From Candidatus Sulfotelmatobacter sp. (GTDB taxonomy: Bacteria; Acidobacteriota; Terriglobia; Terriglobales; Acidobacteriaceae), in contig JASHOH010000172.1 in NCBI GenBank assembly GCA_030041215.1, forward strand, positions 1 to 64,000: a stretch of DNA of 64,000 nucleotides, given 5' to 3'. Shown piece after piece: positions 45,597 through 55,683 of this stretch (position 1 is the stretch's first letter; the number at the start of each line of letters is the position of its first letter). A program made the position numbers and the translations under genes. Below the pieces are notes generated by a model, which was given only the letters and a program-made list of their open reading frames with translations, searched no databases and was not told the origin of the DNA.

Positions 45597-46337
45597 TCAC
45601 TGATCGGCAAGTTTTGCCGCCCGCTTAAATATCTCGACGAACATTTCCCGCGTGAGCTTGCCGGTTTGCGTGTTCTGGTTTGAGGGATGGTAAGAAGCCA
45701 GTAACACCTTGCCATCGGGTAACCGGTAACTGGCGCCATGTTTGAAGGGACAGTCTTGGCGAATGATGTTCAGGCCTTTGCGTTTCAGATAGTTCAGATA
45801 CGCATCGAATCCAATCTTTCCCAGCGCGACTATAACCTTCACATTCTTTAATCCTGCAAGCTCGCGATCCAGAAAGTATGAGCAATTGGCCAGTTCCTGC
45901 GGAGTCGGCTTGTTGGCAGGCGGAGCGCAGCGAACGGCGGCGGTGATATAGAGATCATGCAGAGCGAGGCCATCGTTGCGATCAGTCGCGTTGGGCTGAT
46001 TGGCAAACCCGGTTTCGTAGAGCACGGGATACATGAATTTGCCGGAGGCGTCTCCGGTGAAGGGACGGCCGGTGCGGTTGGAGCCGTGTGCGCCAGGAGC
46101 GAGTCCCATGATGAGTACGCGGGCATTGGGATCTCCGAAGCCGGGTACGGGCTTGCCCCAATATTTCTGGTCGCGGTAGGCGCGGCGCTTCTCACGGGCA
46201 ATTTCTTCGCGATATTTGACCAGCCGAGGACAACGCGTGCAGGCGATGACTTCACGGTTGAGGATGGTGAGCCAGCGCGGCAGACGCTGGTCGATTGCAG
46301 GTCGTTGGTCGCTCGTCGTTGGTCGCTGGCCAGGCAT
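45597..46337 (-). CDS. uracil-DNA glycosylase, type 5 (UdgB-like)
   Basis: CTRCPRLVKYREEIAREKRRAYRDQKYWGKPVPGFGDPNARVLIMGLAPGAHGSNRTGRPFTGDASGKFMYPVLYETG. Confidence 0.92.
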   Translation of the reverse strand: MPGQRPTTSDQRPAIDQRLPRWLTILNREVIACTRCPRLVKYREEIAREKRRAYRDQKYWGKPVPGFGDPNARVLIMGLAPGAHGSNRTGRPFTGDASGKFMYPVLYETGFANQPNATDRNDGLALHDLYITAAVRCAPPANKPTPQELANCSYFLDRELAGLKNVKVIVALGKIGFDAYLNYLKRKGLNIIRQDCPFKHGASYRLPDGKVLLASYHPSNQNTQTGKLTREMFVEIFKRAAKLADQ

Positions 46338-46459
46338 GTTCAGGACGAATTATGTACTTTACTTCGAGGTTAGGTTCTGGGCCAACGACTAACGGGACCG
46401 ACGATCAACGACAGGTTCCCCGTTTGACGCTTCTCTCTCTCCCTCATTAAACTTGCCTA

Positions 46460-47746
46460 GTGAGCCCCACAGATACTGCTGCGAAGGACGGCGTCAAGCG
46501 CGAGATTACCGTTGAGATTCCTGCCGAGGAAGTTGCCCGTGAAACCGAAGCCCAAGTCCAGCGCTATCAGAAGAGCGCGCGGCTGCCGGGTTTTCGCGCC
46601 GGGCATGTGCCGGCCTCGATCATCAAGCAGCGCTTTGGCGAAGGACTGAAGAACGACGTCGCCGAGGCGCTGATTCCGAAGTATTTTCGCAAAGAGGCTG
46701 AGAAGCAGGGGCTGATTCCGGTTTCGACGCCGCGCGTGACCGATCTGCACATTCACGAAGGCGAGCCGCTGCGCTTTAAGGCTACGTTTGAAGTGCTGCC
46801 TGAAATCCGCGTTGAAGGCTACAAAGAGCTGCGCGCTGACAAGCCTGAGATCACGGTGACCGATGAAGAAGTAGAGCAGGCGCTGAACAGCGTACGCGAG
46901 CAGCATGCGAGCTATACGAATGTCGAAGGACGACCGCTGGCTGAGGGCGATTTTGCGCAGGCCTCGATGGAGGGCAAGCCGAAGAATCCGGATGGGAATG
47001 AAGCCGGCAAAAATCCGGTTCTGAATGATGTGCTGATCGAAATTGGCGGTAAGAACACCGTGCCGGAGTTCACGCAGAACCTGCTGGGCGCTTCCGCCGG
47101 AGAAGAGCGCACGTTCGACGTGGTCTATCCGGAAGATGCTCCCGATAAACGCCTCGCCGGAAAGACCTTTGTTTATACCGTGAAGGTCAATGGCATCAAG
47201 CAGAAGAATTTGCCTGATCTTAACGACGAGTTCGCAAAAGAGTTGGGAGAATTTACCAGCCTCGATCAGGTGCGCAAACAGATTCGCGAGAACATCGAGG
47301 CGGAAAAGCGACACAACGCTGAGCGAGCGGCAAAAGACAAGCTGGTGGATGATCTCCTGAAGCGCAATGACTTTGAAGTTCCGGAATCATTGGTCGACCG
47401 TCAGATTGACTTGCGCCTCGAACGCGGCCTGCGGGCGCTGGCGGCGCAGGGCATGAAGGTAGAAGCCATGAAGAAAATGGACCTGCCGCGGCTGCGCGCC
47501 GGGCAGCGCGAGCAGGCGTTGCAGGATGTGAAATCGAGTTTGTTGCTGGACCGCATTGCTGATCTGGAAAATATTCAGGTTAGCGAGGAGGAATTGAATC
47601 GCGAACTGGAAGCGCTGGCGAAGCAGTCAAAACAAACGTCAGAAGCGGTCCGCGCGCGATTGACAGAGGATGGGGGCCTCGATAGAATCCGGAATAGAAT
47701 CCGCAGCGAGAAGACCCTCGATTTTCTTTATCACCAGTCCGCGTAA
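46460..47746 (+). CDS. tig: trigger factor
   Basis: KREITVEIPAEEVARETEAQVQRYQKSARLPGFRAGHVPASIIKQRFG; FKBP-like middle domain; GTG start. Confidence 0.93.
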   Translation: MSPTDTAAKDGVKREITVEIPAEEVARETEAQVQRYQKSARLPGFRAGHVPASIIKQRFGEGLKNDVAEALIPKYFRKEAEKQGLIPVSTPRVTDLHIHEGEPLRFKATFEVLPEIRVEGYKELRADKPEITVTDEEVEQALNSVREQHASYTNVEGRPLAEGDFAQASMEGKPKNPDGNEAGKNPVLNDVLIEIGGKNTVPEFTQNLLGASAGEERTFDVVYPEDAPDKRLAGKTFVYTVKVNGIKQKNLPDLNDEFAKELGEFTSLDQVRKQIRENIEAEKRHNAERAAKDKLVDDLLKRNDFEVPESLVDRQIDLRLERGLRALAAQGMKVEAMKKMDLPRLRAGQREQALQDVKSSLLLDRIADLENIQVSEEELNRELEALAKQSKQTSEAVRARLTEDGGLDRIRNRIRSEKTLDFLYHQSA

Positions 47747-47819
47747 CTGATGTTTAACTGAAAAGACGCGAACGACTTTCAACCTTCCCCGAGAACGTAA
47801 AACGTTAGCCCGGGGCGGA

Positions 47820-48455
47820 GTGTGGCAGGTGAACGTGAACAACAATAATCCGCAAATGATGCTGGTACCGATGGTCATCGAGCAGACCGGGCGGGGCGAA
47901 CGAGCCTATGACATTTACTCCCGGCTGCTTCGCGATAACATTATTTTTATCGGCACGCCGATTGACGACAACATCGCCAACCTAGTGATCGCCCAGATGC
48001 TATTTCTGGCACAGGAAGACCCCGAGAAGGACATTCAGCTTTACATCAACTCGCCCGGCGGTTCGATTACGGCGGGCATGGCGATCTACGACACCATGCA
48101 GTACGTGAAGAATGACGTTATGACGCTGTGCGTGGGCCAGGCGGCCTCGATGGCGGCGCTGCTGCTGGCGGCAGGCGAGCCGAAGAAGCGTCTGGCGCTG
48201 CCCAACTCGCGCATCCTTATCCATCAGCCGTCGATGGGAGGATTGTCGGGCCAAGCGACCGATATCGACATCCATGCCCGGGAAATCCTCCGAATGCGGG
48301 AGATCACCAACCAGTTACTATCGAAACATAGCGGGCAGAAGCTGGATAAGGTAGAAAAGGACGTAGAGCGCGACTTTATTATGAACGCCCAGCAGGCTAA
48401 GGAATATGGAATCATAGACGATATCATCTACAAGACGGCAAAAGCGGTAGGATAG
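47820..48455 (+). CDS. clpP: ATP-dependent Clp protease proteolytic subunit
   Basis: [55 protein letters not shown]. Confidence 0.97.
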   Translation: MWQVNVNNNNPQMMLVPMVIEQTGRGERAYDIYSRLLRDNIIFIGTPIDDNIANLVIAQMLFLAQEDPEKDIQLYINSPGGSITAGMAIYDTMQYVKNDVMTLCVGQAASMAALLLAAGEPKKRLALPNSRILIHQPSMGGLSGQATDIDIHAREILRMREITNQLLSKHSGQKLDKVEKDVERDFIMNAQQAKEYGIIDDIIYKTAKAVG

Positions 48456-48533
48456 TGAGCGTTTAGTCCCGGGTTGCGAGTCCCGAGTAGAGCGGTGTTT
48501 TGGATGGGAACAGGCTTGGGCGAATCGTGGAAG

Positions 48534-48553
48534 GGCACGGCTTCAGCCGTGCC
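48534..48553. repeat. REP-like hairpin GGCACGGC-TTCA-GCCGTGCC
   Basis: 8-bp perfect stem, 4-nt loop, in clpP-clpX intergenic region. Confidence 0.65.
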
Positions 48554-48641
48554 ATAAGAATTTCATTATTGAGAATGGCTTTAGCCGCTGAGTTTGTGCA
48601 AGACCGATTCCATCTCCCGAGAATGGAAGGAGTAGAGCTGA

Positions 48642-49922
48642 GTGAAGAACAAGTCCGGAACTGACGAGATCTTGCGGTGTTCGTTTTGCCATAAATCGCA
48701 GGATGCCGTTGCCAAACTGATCTCGTCGCCGAGCGATTATCCGCGCGCCTATATTTGCGATGAGTGCGTGGCGGTATGCAACTCCATTCTGGAAGATGAC
48801 CGTTCGGCCACCCCGCAGGCCGGGCCGCCCAATCAGCTCCCCAAACCGCAAGAGGTCAAGACCTTCCTCGACGAATACGTCATCGGGCAGGAGCAGACCA
48901 AGAAAAAGCTCGCCGTCGCGGTTTACAACCACTATAAGCGCATTTTCATGAATCGCCAGAAGACCGCCGGTGATTCGATTGAGTTGAGCAAGTCCAACAT
49001 CTTGCTGATCGGCCCGACAGGAACGGGCAAGACGTTGCTGGCGCAGACGCTGGCACGGATGCTTGATGTTCCCTTCGCCATCGTCGACGCCACTACGCTC
49101 ACCGAAGCCGGTTATGTTGGCGAAGACGTCGAGAACATTATTCTGAAGCTCTTGCAGGCGGCTGAAGGCGACGTCAGCCGCGCCCAGACCGGCATCATTT
49201 ACATCGATGAAATCGATAAGATCGGCCGCAAAGACGAGAACCCGTCGATCACGCGTGACGTCTCAGGCGAAGGGGTGCAGCAGGCGTTGCTGAAGATTCT
49301 GGAAGGCACCATCGCAAATGTTCCTCCGCAGGGCGGACGCAAGCATCCGCACCAGGAATTCACGCCGGTTGACACGACGAACATTCTGTTTATTTGCGGC
49401 GGCGCGTTTGTCGGCCTGGAAAAGATTGTTGGGCGAAGAATCGGAAAGAAATCGCTCGGCTTCCGCAGCGGAGAAGAGGCGGAGAAGGACGAAGTCGTGG
49501 CGCCACGCAAGCGCAACTTCGAACTGCTAAGCGAAATCCAGCCGGAAGACCTGATCAAGTTTGGACTGATCCCTGAATTCGTCGGCCGGCTGCCTGTGGT
49601 CGGCATGCTGGAAGACCTCGACGAATTTGCGCTGATTGAAATTCTCACGCGGCCTAAGAACGCCATCGTCAAGCAATATCAGCGGCTCTTCGAGTTCGAG
49701 AATGTTCGGCTGAAGTTCAGCGATGATGCTTTGCGCGCGGTCGCGCGCCAGGCAATGGCCCGCAAAGTGGGCGCCCGCGGGCTGCGCATGATTCTGGAAG
49801 AATTGATGCTTGACTTGATGTTCCATTTGCCAAGCCAGAAGAAACTAAAAGAATTCGAAGTCACGCGCGAGATGGTAGAAAAGCGCACGGCTTCGCTGGC
49901 GGCGCTGGAAAAGGCCGGATAG
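48642..49922 (+). CDS. clpX: ATP-dependent Clp protease ATP-binding subunit ClpX
   Basis: [15 protein letters not shown]...CDECVAVC zinc domain; [47 protein letters not shown]. Confidence 0.97.
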   Translation: MKNKSGTDEILRCSFCHKSQDAVAKLISSPSDYPRAYICDECVAVCNSILEDDRSATPQAGPPNQLPKPQEVKTFLDEYVIGQEQTKKKLAVAVYNHYKRIFMNRQKTAGDSIELSKSNILLIGPTGTGKTLLAQTLARMLDVPFAIVDATTLTEAGYVGEDVENIILKLLQAAEGDVSRAQTGIIYIDEIDKIGRKDENPSITRDVSGEGVQQALLKILEGTIANVPPQGGRKHPHQEFTPVDTTNILFICGGAFVGLEKIVGRRIGKKSLGFRSGEEAEKDEVVAPRKRNFELLSEIQPEDLIKFGLIPEFVGRLPVVGMLEDLDEFALIEILTRPKNAIVKQYQRLFEFENVRLKFSDDALRAVARQAMARKVGARGLRMILEELMLDLMFHLPSQKKLKEFEVTREMVEKRTASLAALEKAG

Positions 49923-50039
49923 GCAAAAAAGATAGCCAAACTGGGCCATCCATGCGGCAAGGCAGGCGTAGTAGACTAGAGGCAAAATAGAGTATAGGAT
50001 CGCGCTGCGTTCTTTGCACTTTATCCCCGGGGAGACTGA

Positions 50040-52454
50040 GTGACCACAGCCAAGGAAAAATTCGAGACCAAAAAACTTCCCATGATGCCCATCCGCGACG
50101 TGGTCATCTTCCCGTATATGATGACCCCGTTTGTGGTGGGCCGCGAGTCGAGCGTGCGCGCTCTCGAAGAAGCGCTGGCTGCGGATAAGAAAATCTTCCT
50201 TGCCACTCAGCACGACGCCTCCATCGACGAACCCAAGGCCAACGAAATTTACCAGGTCGGCACCATCGTAAATATTGTCCAGAGCCTTAAGCTACCTGAC
50301 GGCAATATCAAAGTTCTGGTGGAAGGTATCGAGCGCGGCCGTCTGCTGCAAGCCACCGACACAGATGGTTACATGCAAGCCTCGGTGCGCGTGGCGCGCT
50401 ATCCACTGGAGATGAACCAGCAGATTGAAGCCGCAATGCAGCGCGTGACCACGCTCTTCGAGCAGTACGTGAAGCTCTGCCAGGCTTTGAATTACGAAAC
50501 CATGATTTCGGCCGTGCGCATGGAGGATCCAGCGAAGCTCACCGACATCATCGCGGCCAATCTTCAACTTTCGATTGAAGAGAAGCAGGAGCTACTCGAG
50601 ATTTTTGATCCGTCCGAGCGGCTGGTGCGCGTCGCCGACGTGCTCGACGTAGAAATTGAGAAGCTGAATGTTGACCGCACAATCCAGTCGCGCGTGAAGC
50701 GGCAGATGGAGAAGGCACAGAAAGAGTATTACCTCAACGAAAAGATCAAGGCAATTCAGAAAGAGCTGGGCCGTGGCGAAAAAAGCGAATTCGATGAACT
50801 GAAGAAAAAAGTCGAAGCGGCGGGAATGCCGAAAGATGTTAAGGATAAGGCGTTGCAGGAGCTGAAAAAGCTTGAGGCCATGCCGCCCATGTCGGCCGAG
50901 TCGACGGTTTCGCGCAATTATCTGGATTGGCTGCTGGCGGTGCCGTGGAAGAAGCGGTCAAAGGAAATTCGCAATATCGCGCGCGCTGAAAAGGTTCTGA
51001 ACGAAGATCATTACGGTCTTGAGAAAATCAAAGAACGCATTCTTGAATTTCTCGCCGTGCGTCAGTTGGTGAAGAATCCCAAAGGGTCGATTCTTTGTTT
51101 TGTCGGCCCTCCGGGCGTAGGCAAAACTTCTTTAGGGATGTCAATTGCCAAGGCCACAGGTCGCAAGTTCGTGCGTATGTCTTTAGGTGGTGTGCGGGAC
51201 GAAGCCGAGATTCGTGGTCATCGCCGCACTTACATCGGCGCTCTGCCCGGCCAGATCATTCAGATGATGAAGAAGGCCGGCACCAAGAATCCGGTTTTTA
51301 TGCTCGATGAAGTCGACAAGATGTCGATGGACTTCCGCGGCGATCCTTCCGCCGCCCTGCTCGAAGTGCTCGATCCCGAGCAGAATTATATGTTCGTCGA
51401 CCACTATCTCGACGTCGAGTACGACCTGTCGCAGGTCTTCTTTATCGCCACAGCGAACGTGCTCCATACCATTCCTCCGGCGCTGCAAGACCGCATGGAG
51501 GTGCTGCGCCTGCACGGGTACACCGAACAGGAAAAGGTCGAGATTGCCAAGCAGTTTCTGGTCAAAAAGCAGATGGCGCAAGCGGGCCTGTCGGAGAAAA
51601 ACGTCAAGTTCAGCGACGAGGCCATCACCACTTTGATTCGTTCGTATACGCGTGAAGCCGGAGTTCGCAATCTCGAACGCGAGATCGGCAACGTCTGCCG
51701 CAAGGTCGCACGCAAAGTAGTGAAGGAAGGCGAAAGCTATAGCATCAACATCACCGCCGAAAACGTTAACGATTTCCTCGGCGTCATCAAGTTCCGCGAC
51801 ACACTGGCGCACGAAAAGAGCGAAGTGGGACTCGTCACCGGCCTCGCCTGGACCGAAGTGGGCGGCTCGATTTTGAGCACGGAGGTTTCCGTAGTCGAGG
51901 GCAAGGGCGCAAAGCCCATCCTCACCGGCAAACTCGGCGACGTGATGCAGGAGTCCGCACAGGCTGCCGTCACCTACGTGCGCTCACGCTGGCAGCATCT
52001 GGGATTGCCGCGCGATTTCTATCGCGGCATCGACATACACGTGCATGTGCCCGAGGGGGCGATTCCGAAAGACGGGCCGTCGGCGGGCATCACTATCGCA
52101 ACTGCGATTGCCAGCGCGCTTAGCAAAATCCCCGTGCGCCGAGATATCGCCATGACGGGCGAAATCACGCTGCGCGGCAAAGTTCTTCCCATCGGAGGAA
52201 TTAAAGAAAAATTGCTGGCCGCGCATCGCGCCGGGCTGTTTGAAGTGATTCTGCCGCGCGACAACGAAAAAGACCTGGCTGAGGTCCCCGAAAATCTGCG
52301 CAACGCCATGAAGCTGCACTTCGTCGACACCATGGACCAGGTGTTGCAGATCGCGCTTGAGGGTCCGCTGCCTGCGCTGCATGACGATTTATCAGCGCAG
52401 CCGCTCGCATCCCTGCCGCCTACTGCTAGCGAAGCGCCAACGGCCCATCAGTAG
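50040..52454 (+). CDS. lon: ATP-dependent protease Lon
   Basis: [72 protein letters not shown] (catalytic Ser). Confidence 0.97.
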   Translation: MTTAKEKFETKKLPMMPIRDVVIFPYMMTPFVVGRESSVRALEEALAADKKIFLATQHDASIDEPKANEIYQVGTIVNIVQSLKLPDGNIKVLVEGIERGRLLQATDTDGYMQASVRVARYPLEMNQQIEAAMQRVTTLFEQYVKLCQALNYETMISAVRMEDPAKLTDIIAANLQLSIEEKQELLEIFDPSERLVRVADVLDVEIEKLNVDRTIQSRVKRQMEKAQKEYYLNEKIKAIQKELGRGEKSEFDELKKKVEAAGMPKDVKDKALQELKKLEAMPPMSAESTVSRNYLDWLLAVPWKKRSKEIRNIARAEKVLNEDHYGLEKIKERILEFLAVRQLVKNPKGSILCFVGPPGVGKTSLGMSIAKATGRKFVRMSLGGVRDEAEIRGHRRTYIGALPGQIIQMMKKAGTKNPVFMLDEVDKMSMDFRGDPSAALLEVLDPEQNYMFVDHYLDVEYDLSQVFFIATANVLHTIPPALQDRMEVLRLHGYTEQEKVEIAKQFLVKKQMAQAGLSEKNVKFSDEAITTLIRSYTREAGVRNLEREIGNVCRKVARKVVKEGESYSINITAENVNDFLGVIKFRDTLAHEKSEVGLVTGLAWTEVGGSILSTEVSVVEGKGAKPILTGKLGDVMQESAQAAVTYVRSRWQHLGLPRDFYRGIDIHVHVPEGAIPKDGPSAGITIATAIASALSKIPVRRDIAMTGEITLRGKVLPIGGIKEKLLAAHRAGLFEVILPRDNEKDLAEVPENLRNAMKLHFVDTMDQVLQIALEGPLPALHDDLSAQPLASLPPTASEAPTAHQ

Positions 52455-52606
52455 ATTGCTGGAGGGTTTTGCCGCGATCTCCGCGGCATTTCGGAGCCTG
52501 CCCTGAGAGAGCGAAAGCGACCGAACGGGCGAACTTCGCGGTTTAGGATTCTTGACTTACTTCGCGCAAGCGCCGGTTCACCTCTCGCTTGGCGCATTCC
52601 CACTCC

Positions 52607-53134
52607 TCACCACGCCCTGAACCGCTCCATCATCCCGTACCCACTGCGGCTCTGTTTTAGCGACGACTTAATCGCCGCGTCCAATCTCTGTTCGTCGTCG
52701 TCATAGAGCTTCAGGAATTTGAATGGCTGCAAACCCCAGGAGATGGGGCTTAGCATCTCTGCCGCGCCCAGCACGGAGCCTCTGGTGGTAAGAAACATCA
52801 GCTTTACGCGCGAGCCGCAATCGAGAGGAGTGGGCAGAGAAAGCAGTCCGCCCGTCATCGAAATGACTTGCAACTTGCCGCGTTTGAAGCGGCCATCGAC
52901 GCAGCGCAAGACGGCAGGCGTAGTTTCAGCGAAGAAAGCTCGCGGCGCGCGACGGGCGGGCTGCATTGGGGAAGGAAACGTCATGCCGGTTGCCGCCAGT
53001 ATGCGCCCTGCTGGTGGCATTTGCGAGGTTACGGAAGGAGCATTGCAGGACGACTCGGCAGGGCAAGGGACCTTTGGATTGTCTTGTGGAGGGGGATATG
53101 CCCGAGTTGAGCGCAAGAGGATGTGTGTGCACAA
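52607..53134 (-). CDS. hypothetical protein, possibly PilZ-like
   Basis: CVDGRFKRGKLQVISMTGGLLSLPTPLDCGSRVKLMF; start uncertain. Confidence 0.5.
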   Translation of the reverse strand: MCTHILLRSTRAYPPPQDNPKVPCPAESSCNAPSVTSQMPPAGRILAATGMTFPSPMQPARRAPRAFFAETTPAVLRCVDGRFKRGKLQVISMTGGLLSLPTPLDCGSRVKLMFLTTRGSVLGAAEMLSPISWGLQPFKFLKLYDDDEQRLDAAIKSSLKQSRSGYGMMERFRAW

Positions 53135-53149
53135 CTTAAATCGCGGATG

Positions 53150-53188
53150 TCATCCCGATAAGAGCGAAAGCTCTCGGAGGGACCTTAC
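53150..53188. repeat. 39-nt dispersed repeat, copy 1 (AGAGC-GAAA-GCTCT hairpin)
   Basis: tcatcccgataagagcgaaagctctcggagggaccttac; 3 mismatches to 63635-63673. Confidence 0.7.
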
Positions 53189-53312
53189 GAAACCCAAGGC
53201 TGGCATGAACGCAAGAAAAAGCTTCTCGGACGAAGGGATGGCGCGAGACGAACCGTCGCGCAGGCACCCCGCAGTTTGACTTGCCAATGCGCTATCCCTA
53301 ACATCATGGCCC

Positions 53313-54245
53313 ATGGCTGACTCTCCGCAATTTTTCGACGAAGCTGCTGTTCGCGCTCGCCTGCGCATGCCCGACCTGATCGAGGCGATGCAAAAAGCAG
53401 TGGTCGAATTCTCGGCAGGAAGAGTCCAGCAGCCGGTGCGCACCGTGCTGCCCTTCGGCGAAAAAGGTTCGTTCTTCGGGGTAATGCCCTGCTACGTGCC
53501 TTCCCTTCCGGCGCTGGGCGCAAAGCTCGTGACGCTGGTTCCTGGAAACACCGCACGCAAGCTCGACACGCATCAGGCCGTCATCGTCATGCTCCACCCG
53601 TTGACGGGCATGGTCAAAGCAATTCTCGATGGACGCTACATCACCGAGGCCCGCACCGCGGCTGTTTCGGCCGTGTCGGCGCGTCTGCTGGCGCGCAAAG
53701 ATGCCCGCGTGCTCGGCATTCTCGGCTCAGGTGTGCAGGCGCGCAGTCATCTCGAAGCTCTGCGCTTGGTGCGCGATTTTCGCGAAGTGCGCGTGTGGAG
53801 CCCCACCGCGCATCGCCTTCAGCAGTTCGCCGCCGAAACCTGCGCGGGGGCGATGAGCAGCCCCGAAGCGGTTGTCCGAGGCGCCGATGTCGTGGTGACT
53901 GTGACTGGCTCTCACACACCCGTAGTGCATAACGACTGGGTCGCCGACGGCACACACGTCATTGCCGTCGGAGCCTGCGTGCCAACGCAGCGCGAACTCG
54001 ATCCTGCGCTGGTGGTGCGGGCGCGTCTGATCGTCGACTCGGTCGCGGCTGCCCTCAAAGAAGCGGGCGACGTAGTGATGGGCATCGCCGAAGGCCGCTG
54101 GACGGCGGACCACATCTCCGCCGAACTCGGCGAACTCCCCGCCCGCCGCGACGATCGAGAGATTACGGTGTTTAAGTCGCTAGGGCTGGCAGTCGAGGAT
54201 GTGTTTGCCGCGGCATTAGTACTGAGCCGCAGTGGGTCTGCATAA
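53313..54245 (+). CDS. ornithine cyclodeaminase/mu-crystallin family protein
   Basis: LDGRYITEARTAAVSAVSARLLARKDARVLGILGSGVQARSHLEALRLVRDFREVRVWSPT. Confidence 0.92.
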   Translation: MADSPQFFDEAAVRARLRMPDLIEAMQKAVVEFSAGRVQQPVRTVLPFGEKGSFFGVMPCYVPSLPALGAKLVTLVPGNTARKLDTHQAVIVMLHPLTGMVKAILDGRYITEARTAAVSAVSARLLARKDARVLGILGSGVQARSHLEALRLVRDFREVRVWSPTAHRLQQFAAETCAGAMSSPEAVVRGADVVVTVTGSHTPVVHNDWVADGTHVIAVGACVPTQRELDPALVVRARLIVDSVAAALKEAGDVVMGIAEGRWTADHISAELGELPARRDDREITVFKSLGLAVEDVFAAALVLSRSGSA

Positions 54246-54300
54246 ACGCCGCCCCGCACTCCTGCTGCCCCGCGCTTCCGTTTAATCCCTTATTTCCCCG

Positions 54301-54316
54301 TGTGATGCAGATCACG
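54301..54316. promoter_or_regulatory. CRP/FNR-family-like palindrome TGTGATGCAGATCACG
   Basis: Upstream of FTR1 operon; 14-bp core is the exact reverse complement of that at 39005-39018. Confidence 0.55.
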
Positions 54317-54374
54317 CACGTTGGTGATGCCGCGAATTGACTGCCACGCCAGCGCAAGCATATCCTTAGATATT

Positions 54375-54393
54375 GAAATTGAAATTCATTTTC
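54375..54393 (+). promoter_or_regulatory. Fur-box-like 19-mer GAAATTGAAATTCATTTTC
   Basis: 14/19 identity to the classical Fur box GATAATGATAATCATTATC by eye; 36 bp before the FTR1 start codon. Confidence 0.55.
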
Positions 54394-54429
54394 AAAATCG
54401 TAAGGCGCTACTAATTTAGGTCCTTATTC

Positions 54430-55680
54430 ATGCTCCAGGCATTCATCATTACGCTGCGCGAGGGGGTCGAGGCGGCTCTGATCGTCGGCATCACCCTCGC
54501 CTATCTCGCCAAAATCGGACGCAACGATCTACGCAAGGCCGTTTACGCAGCGCTGGCCGCAGCGTTTGCAGGCAGCATCGGCGTGGCCATCGTCATTTCG
54601 CGGCTCAAGCTGAACGAAGACGTCTTCGAAGGCTGGGTCATGCTGGTCGCCGCCTTCTTCGTCATCACCATGGTCGTCTTCATGATGAAGACGGGACGCA
54701 AACTGAAAGGCCAGATTGAAGGCAAAGTCGGCTTGCTCGCCGGCGACGACGCGTGGATTGGCCTGTTCTTCTTCGTCTTCCTCATGGTGCTGCGCGAAGG
54801 CGCGGAGACGGTTCTGATTCTATCGGCTGTCTCGCTGAACTCGACCGAGCTGATGAGCTTTCTCGGCACGCTGCTGGGCGTGATCGCGGCGGTCGCTTTT
54901 GGCGTGATGTTCGTAAAGGGCAGTGTGCGCATCAACTTGCAAAAATTCTTTCGAGTCACGACCGCGATCCTATTCCTGGTCGCAGCGCAGTTGGTGGTGG
55001 CCGGTCTGCATGAGCTTTCTGAAAGTGGCGTCATCCCATCATCGAAGACCGAGATGTCGATCATCGGACCAATCGTGCGCAACGATCTATTCTTCTTCGT
55101 GACGATCTTCGCCCTGGCCGCACTGATGGTGTTGTTTGACGCCAAACGGCGCCAACCGGCTCCGGTTCCAGCTTCTCCTGCCGAGCGCCGCAAAGCCGCA
55201 TGGACCGCCCGCAAAGAGCGCCTGTGGATGGCCTCAGTCTATAGCTTCTCCTTCATCTTCATCGCCATGGTCACGGCCGAGTTTGTCTATGCCAAGAGCG
55301 TGAGCGCTTTATCGCCTGCGACCGACGTTACTTTCACGAACGGCAAGCTCACCATTCCCCTGTCGCAGGTTTCTGACGGCGACCTGCATCGCTATCAGGC
55401 AAACGAGAACGGCACGCAGGTGCGCTTCTTCCTTTATCAAAAGCCCGACGGCAAAGTTGCGGTCGTTTTTGACGCCTGCGAAATCTGCGGTGCCGTAGGG
55501 TTCTACAAATCCGGCAACGGAGTCGTCTGCAAGAACTGCGCGGCGCCGATTAATCCCCAATCTGTCGGGGAAAAGGGCGGCTGCAATCCCATTCCGCTGA
55601 AATCGACCCAGACCGCCGATTCCATCATCATCCAAGAGGCGGACGTCGCGGCTGGCAGCCGCGTGTTCGAGAAGCAGTAG
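54430..55680 (+). CDS. FTR1-family iron permease fused to DUF2318-like domain
   Basis: Two REGxE motifs (ITLREGVEAALIVG, MVLREGAETVLIL); C-terminal CEICGAVGFYKSGNGVVCKNCAAPINPQSVGEKGGCNPIPL. Confidence 0.92.
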   Translation: MLQAFIITLREGVEAALIVGITLAYLAKIGRNDLRKAVYAALAAAFAGSIGVAIVISRLKLNEDVFEGWVMLVAAFFVITMVVFMMKTGRKLKGQIEGKVGLLAGDDAWIGLFFFVFLMVLREGAETVLILSAVSLNSTELMSFLGTLLGVIAAVAFGVMFVKGSVRINLQKFFRVTTAILFLVAAQLVVAGLHELSESGVIPSSKTEMSIIGPIVRNDLFFFVTIFALAALMVLFDAKRRQPAPVPASPAERRKAAWTARKERLWMASVYSFSFIFIAMVTAEFVYAKSVSALSPATDVTFTNGKLTIPLSQVSDGDLHRYQANENGTQVRFFLYQKPDGKVAVVFDACEICGAVGFYKSGNGVVCKNCAAPINPQSVGEKGGCNPIPLKSTQTADSIIIQEADVAAGSRVFEKQ

Positions 55681-55683
55681 GCG

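Noticed and set aside
46457-47314. 285-aa minus-strand ORF
   Set aside because: Antisense to tig.
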